Assembly: GCA_015680685.1 (NCBI GenBank)
Contig: MNCI01011411.1
Span: 346,660-410,659, forward strand
DNA length: 64,000 nt
From: Gnetum montanum
Taxonomy: Eukaryota; Streptophyta; Gnetopsida; Gnetales; Gnetaceae
Reading direction: 5' to 3'
A model generated the notes under the pieces. It saw only the letters and a list, made by a program, of their open reading frames with translations, was not told the DNA's origin and made no database searches. Below, piece by piece: positions 60,461 to 64,000 of this stretch (its first letter is position 1; every line of letters starts with the position of its first letter). A program made the position numbers and the translations under genes.

Positions 60461-62824
60461 ACTACTCTAGGGGTGTTTTTTTATTATGGCTCCGGTGGAA
60501 TTTCCCCTTGTAATAGTGGTGCAGGTGGCAAGGGATTGGTATTAGAAGGCACAAGGTTCGGTGATGAATATGGAGGAGGATAAGCAAAGGAAGACTCCAT
60601 TTGCATAGGGGGGATTCAATGATATTTTAGAGGATAGTAATGATGAGAGAAAAGAGTATGGCTTGTAGAGCCAGAAAGAAATACAAGTTGTTGAACATAA
60701 TATCCATATGGATCTAGCTATCGATAAGGATATTGTTGCATTGGTGGTGGCATCCCTCACAATTATGGATTTTGCCATTGCTAATACTACTCTTGAGGTT
60801 GAGGTGGTGCTGCACTTAAATAATACTATGTTTAGTGCACCATTGTTGGCGATGATCTTATGGATAAGACAATCTTCTAGGTTATTGTTTCCTTGCAAAT
60901 TTCAAGTTCAACACATATACCCCAAATTCTTACAAATGTGACACTATAAAGAAACATCCTTCGGGATGTCCATATTGATAAATGCCACATTTGTTATCAT
61001 CTATTTCTAAATATGCAACCTTGTTAACTACTATAGCCTTACCTTTCTTGTAATAATGTTCCCTACATGCATCCTTTTGCCTCCTTCTATCTCTATCTCT
61101 ACTTCCCTACTCCATCTTCTCCTTCACTATCTTGAGAGCAATTTGAAATTTCTCATCTAAGGAGTTTTACATTTGATCCACCTTTGCTAATGTTTTAGTG
61201 ATACATTTCTGGATAAACAAGGTTTTTCTTTGTACCACATCATTTAGTGGTGCTTCCTTCTCTAAATCACAGAAACACATCTTCCTCTTACAAATGGAGG
61301 GATCCTTATTATATTCTCCTGCACTTTTCCTCTTTTCCAACTCCTCTTCTTCCTTTTCCACTAAATCAATTAGTCTGTAAATCTGATAGGCTCTCTAGTT
61401 TTGGAGACTCTTGGAGATGAGAGACATTATAGAGAGCCTATCTCCAAAAGTTTCTCTAGTTTTGTTCCAACGCCCATCTATAATGTGGCAAAGTTGCTCC
61501 CTTTGAAAAAATTCATGGCCTAGGCATTAATGTAAGAGGGAGTAGTACTTGCCCAAGGCTTCATTCAACGATTCATGATTTTCTTGCTTCCATCCTTGGA
61601 TTTTTTTCCTCAAGCTAGACACTCAGGAGTATGTCTAGTACTTATCATTAAACAAATCCAGCATTATACTCCACCTAAGAATAAATTCTAGTTTTAATGC
61701 TGGTACCAACTTTTTGTTTCTTTGATGAGTATCCTTGGGAATAGTTTTATCTTCTGCCATTCATTCTCAATGTTTTGTAAGGCATAAGCATCAAAGAAAG
61801 CTTGTAGATGATGGTGTGGATTAGCATTATATCCTTCTTCAAACTTGGGAATATTCTTCATCTCTAACCTTTTAATTTTGCTATCCCTTTGATGCCTAGT
61901 AGGAATTCTAACTACTCTTGAAACATTAAGCATGTTTTTGATAGCCAACAATGTTTCATTCGAGTCCTTACGTTCATGGCGATTCCTATTATGGCCATGC
62001 CTCCTATGATAAGATTTATTGTGCCTTCTTTCCCAGTGATACTCATTTTTCTCTCATGGTTGTTTATGCTCCTAGTTCTTATCATCCAAATGGGATTTCC
62101 TATCATCCTTATCTTGATCCTAATAATTTCATCTTCTATCTTAAGCATGGCTCCTCTTGTCAAAGTTGGATGATGAGGAGATTGGTGGAGGTGGAGGACT
62201 AGGAAAACAAAGTCAAGTAGTCCTTCTCCTATGGTCCTTTGCTTGATATTTATCCTTGTCTTTGCCCTTCTCCTTATCTTTATACTAATGACTAGGATAT
62301 TTTTCCTTTAATGTTCTTTGGTCCTTGAACTCCATTCTCTCCTCACCAAAGTTCTCCAAGGTTGACTAAAATCATTCGTGAATGGTGTCATCCTCAACAA
62401 AAGGAGGAGAACCATGTGCCGAGATAGCCTTGAGAAGAAATCATGGCCCTCTTTCTATGATTGTAGAAATAATGGTGGTAGGATCCTTTTGCCTTTGGAG
62501 GCTTCATGATGTGCCTCTATGCACCAATTCTTTTTGAGTTGTGCTTCAGATGGTTGGTAGTCCCTAGAGGTATGGTTTGTTACCTCATACTTTATGCTTG
62601 CTAATTCAATTCTTAGCTAACAAAATGTTATCATCTATATCTCGCTAGTGTAACTATTCATCTTGATGAAGAATGAAGGTGAAATCTGGATGATAGGGAT
62701 CTAGATGTGCATAGACTACTTGTAGTTGCTAAGGTTTCTCACTACTAGTCCTTTTGATCCTATCCTATTATTAATTGGATTCATTGACATGGGATAGTGA
62801 TTCATTCTTGTTAGAAGAAGCCAT
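60461..62824 (-). pseudogene. gag: gag of element H (broken)
   Basis: The start at 62824 reads MASSNKNESLSHVN, 145 bp after the primer site. The charged region follows (62,000-62,350, rich in Arg, Lys, Asp and Glu codons read in several frames). The capsid domain is partly open at 61694-61951: IPKFEEGYNANPHHHLQ, then AYALQNIENEWQKIKLFPRI. A second capsid part is at 61,440-61,640, the Cys/His region near 60,950-61,010, and a Pro/Tyr-rich tail to about 60,540. Confidence 0.78.
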
Positions 62825-62968
62825 CTTAGTGATGTATATTAAGTATGCCTTGAGATAATTTTACTATTATTAGTATTTTTTATAAAACAAGAATCGTTAT
62901 ATTTTCCTTATAATGAATTTATATGGATTTACTAGTTAATAATATTCAATGCACTTAGCCAAACTAAG

Positions 62969-62987
62969 TCCTCGACAATAGCACCAA
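62969..62987 (-). other. tRNA-Asp-type primer-binding site of element H
   Basis: Minus strand TTGGTGCTATTGTCGAGGA directly after the 5' LTR; aligns without gaps to the tRNA-Asp complement. Confidence 0.75.
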
Positions 62988-63871
62988 TGATGAGCAGTGG
63001 GTAGTCTCTATGCCCAACCATACAAATCATAAGCATTCACATGTGATCCAATCAAATTCGATAGACTTAGTTACCTAAGTTGTCAATATTTCTAAATAGT
63101 GAATTACATAGTTATAAGTTGTTGTCTTCCCAATCCACACTTATGTTAAATGATGCATATGGCTAAGTGTGGTTGAGGCAAAATATATTCATTTTTTATT
63201 TTATTACTTTTCTCCTATTTGCTAGATGATTAACTGAATATTTAATGATTAAATTAATTAACTACTTCATTAACTAACTATCCTAATGTAGAGTATCTAT
63301 TCCCATTTACTATACACATCCTAAATTGATATTAACACTATTGGGTTACCAGGTGTATACTACTGGTTGCACCAAGTATTCACTACTGAGACTACCAAGC
63401 ATTAATATGTTATGCTTGAAATAGTCATACTCACGTTGCTTATGAATAATAACATTAATTACTTAAGAATAATAATGTAAATTGCATATAAAGTAAAGTG
63501 CAGAAAGTAGCATTAAACTAGTCTAAGTGTTGTAATGAATAAAGGAAATCTCAATTTTATTATTGTTCATGCAAATGTGTCTAAGTACATGTGCACTTGA
63601 ATAAAATTATGTACAATCTCATAAATCCATGTTGTAGGTACTCAAAGGGAAAATATGCTAACTTGCGAAGGAAGAAACTACAAGAAATTAGCTAAGACTA
63701 AGATCAAAATGTACCATAAATGCAAGGGGTATGTGCATTTATATAGGTAATGACTGTATTAGTGTTGACATACCTACATCAATGCATCCTAGCATATGGT
63801 GACAAGAATACATCAATGAGGTTACATCAGCAAGCATGCATCAACATAGCCTGTATTATGATGGTTCATCA
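62988..63871 (-). repeat. 5' LTR of element H
   Basis: 884 bp, plus strand TGATGAGCAGTGGG...GGTTCATCA. On the minus strand: U3 words near 63,775-63,850, TATA-like CTATATAAATGC (plus-strand GCATTTATATAG near 63,735), decayed CTTGGTA units at about 63,345-63,405. Confidence 0.88.
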
Positions 63872-63876
63872 CCTTC
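63872..63876. repeat. Probable target-site duplication of element H, right copy
   Basis: CCTTC, one base different from CCTAC at 50709-50713. Confidence 0.55.
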
Positions 63877-64000
63877 TAAGCCCAAACTCCTAATAGCCTT
63901 ATAATTTTTCACACTAAGACTTGGTCCAAAATTATGCATTGATATAACACAATAGGATAAATGATTGTTTGAAATATTACCTTATAATCCCAAGCTCCTA
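63877..64000 (-). repeat. Second copy of the LINE-like tandem unit
   Basis: From 63897 (CCTTATAATTTTTCACACTA...) the sequence repeats 50626-50713 on the far side of H, in the same orientation. A third start (CCTTATAATCCCAAGCTCCT) appears at 63980 and runs off the window. If H is removed, the unit length is about 108 bp. Confidence 0.6.

Larger units (their letters stand above)
50714..63871 (-). mobile_element. Element H, full-length old retrotransposon
   Basis: 13.2 kb on the minus strand with both LTRs, primer site, gag, pol, spacer, extra ORF and polypurine tract. Near-matching 5-bp flanks support a simple insertion into the LINE-like tandem repeat. Decay is heavy in all genes, and the RT active site is altered. 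Confidence 0.87.

Noticed and set aside
1-64000. Endogenous plant pararetrovirus origin for the RT sequences
   Set aside because: LTRs, tRNA-Asp primer sites, integrase after RNase H and 5-bp target duplications identify LTR retrotransposons; no movement or coat protein motifs were seen.

Overview
The window looks like intergenic DNA from a large, repeat-rich vascular plant genome. No host gene was found. Almost everything is LTR retrotransposon sequence in various states of decay. Most internal stops look like C-to-T (or G-to-A) changes of CAG, CAA, CGA or TGG codons, and CpG is depleted in the older copies, which is what long-term cytosine methylation does. The species cannot be told from the sequence.

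Six related Ty3/gypsy-type elements are present, lettered here A/D, B, C, E, F and H. They share long terminal inverted repeats (TGATGAG...CTCATCA), a primer-binding site derived from tRNA-Asp (ancestral TGGCGCCGTTGCCGGGGA), a GTGGGGGTA-type polypurine tract, gag, a pol in the order protease-RT-RNase H-integrase without a visible chromodomain, a spacer of about 1.5 to 2.5 kb, and a long extra ORF downstream of pol. The primer site, extra ORF and 12-13 kb full length suggest the Athila/Tat side of Ty3/gypsy. The extra ORF resembles what databases call a putative plant transposon protein. Both assignments are from memory, not from a search.

Layout. 1-1034: 3' end and LTR of a GATATC-family element (A), inserted into gag of element B. 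1035-8363: B (+), with decayed gag tail and pol, no extra ORF, and a 3' LTR. 8364-10385: non-coding, with a possible foreign LTR fragment. 10386-18713: C (-), complete with 5-bp target duplication GAAGT, carrying gag and the extra ORF but no pol; an assembly gap lies in its 3' LTR. 18719-19949: nothing recognised. 19950-48500: E (+), broken by two later insertions: D (26593-30616, +, target duplication CCCAT) and F (30866-43288, -, full length). 48501-50249: non-coding. 50250-50713 and 63877-64000: LINE-like remnant in tandem copies, split by H. 50714-63871: H (-), full length.

The most informative parts are: element D, which kept a long coiled-coil ORF with only four stops although its primer site, gag and pol are gone; arrays of perfect GATATCGCG palindromes just upstream of the TATA box in the A/D LTRs; a tandem CTTGGTA..CCCAGTGG repeat kept in the LTRs of divergent subfamilies; and a conserved block before a pyrimidine-rich tract between integrase and the extra ORF, triplicated in E, which could be a splice acceptor.
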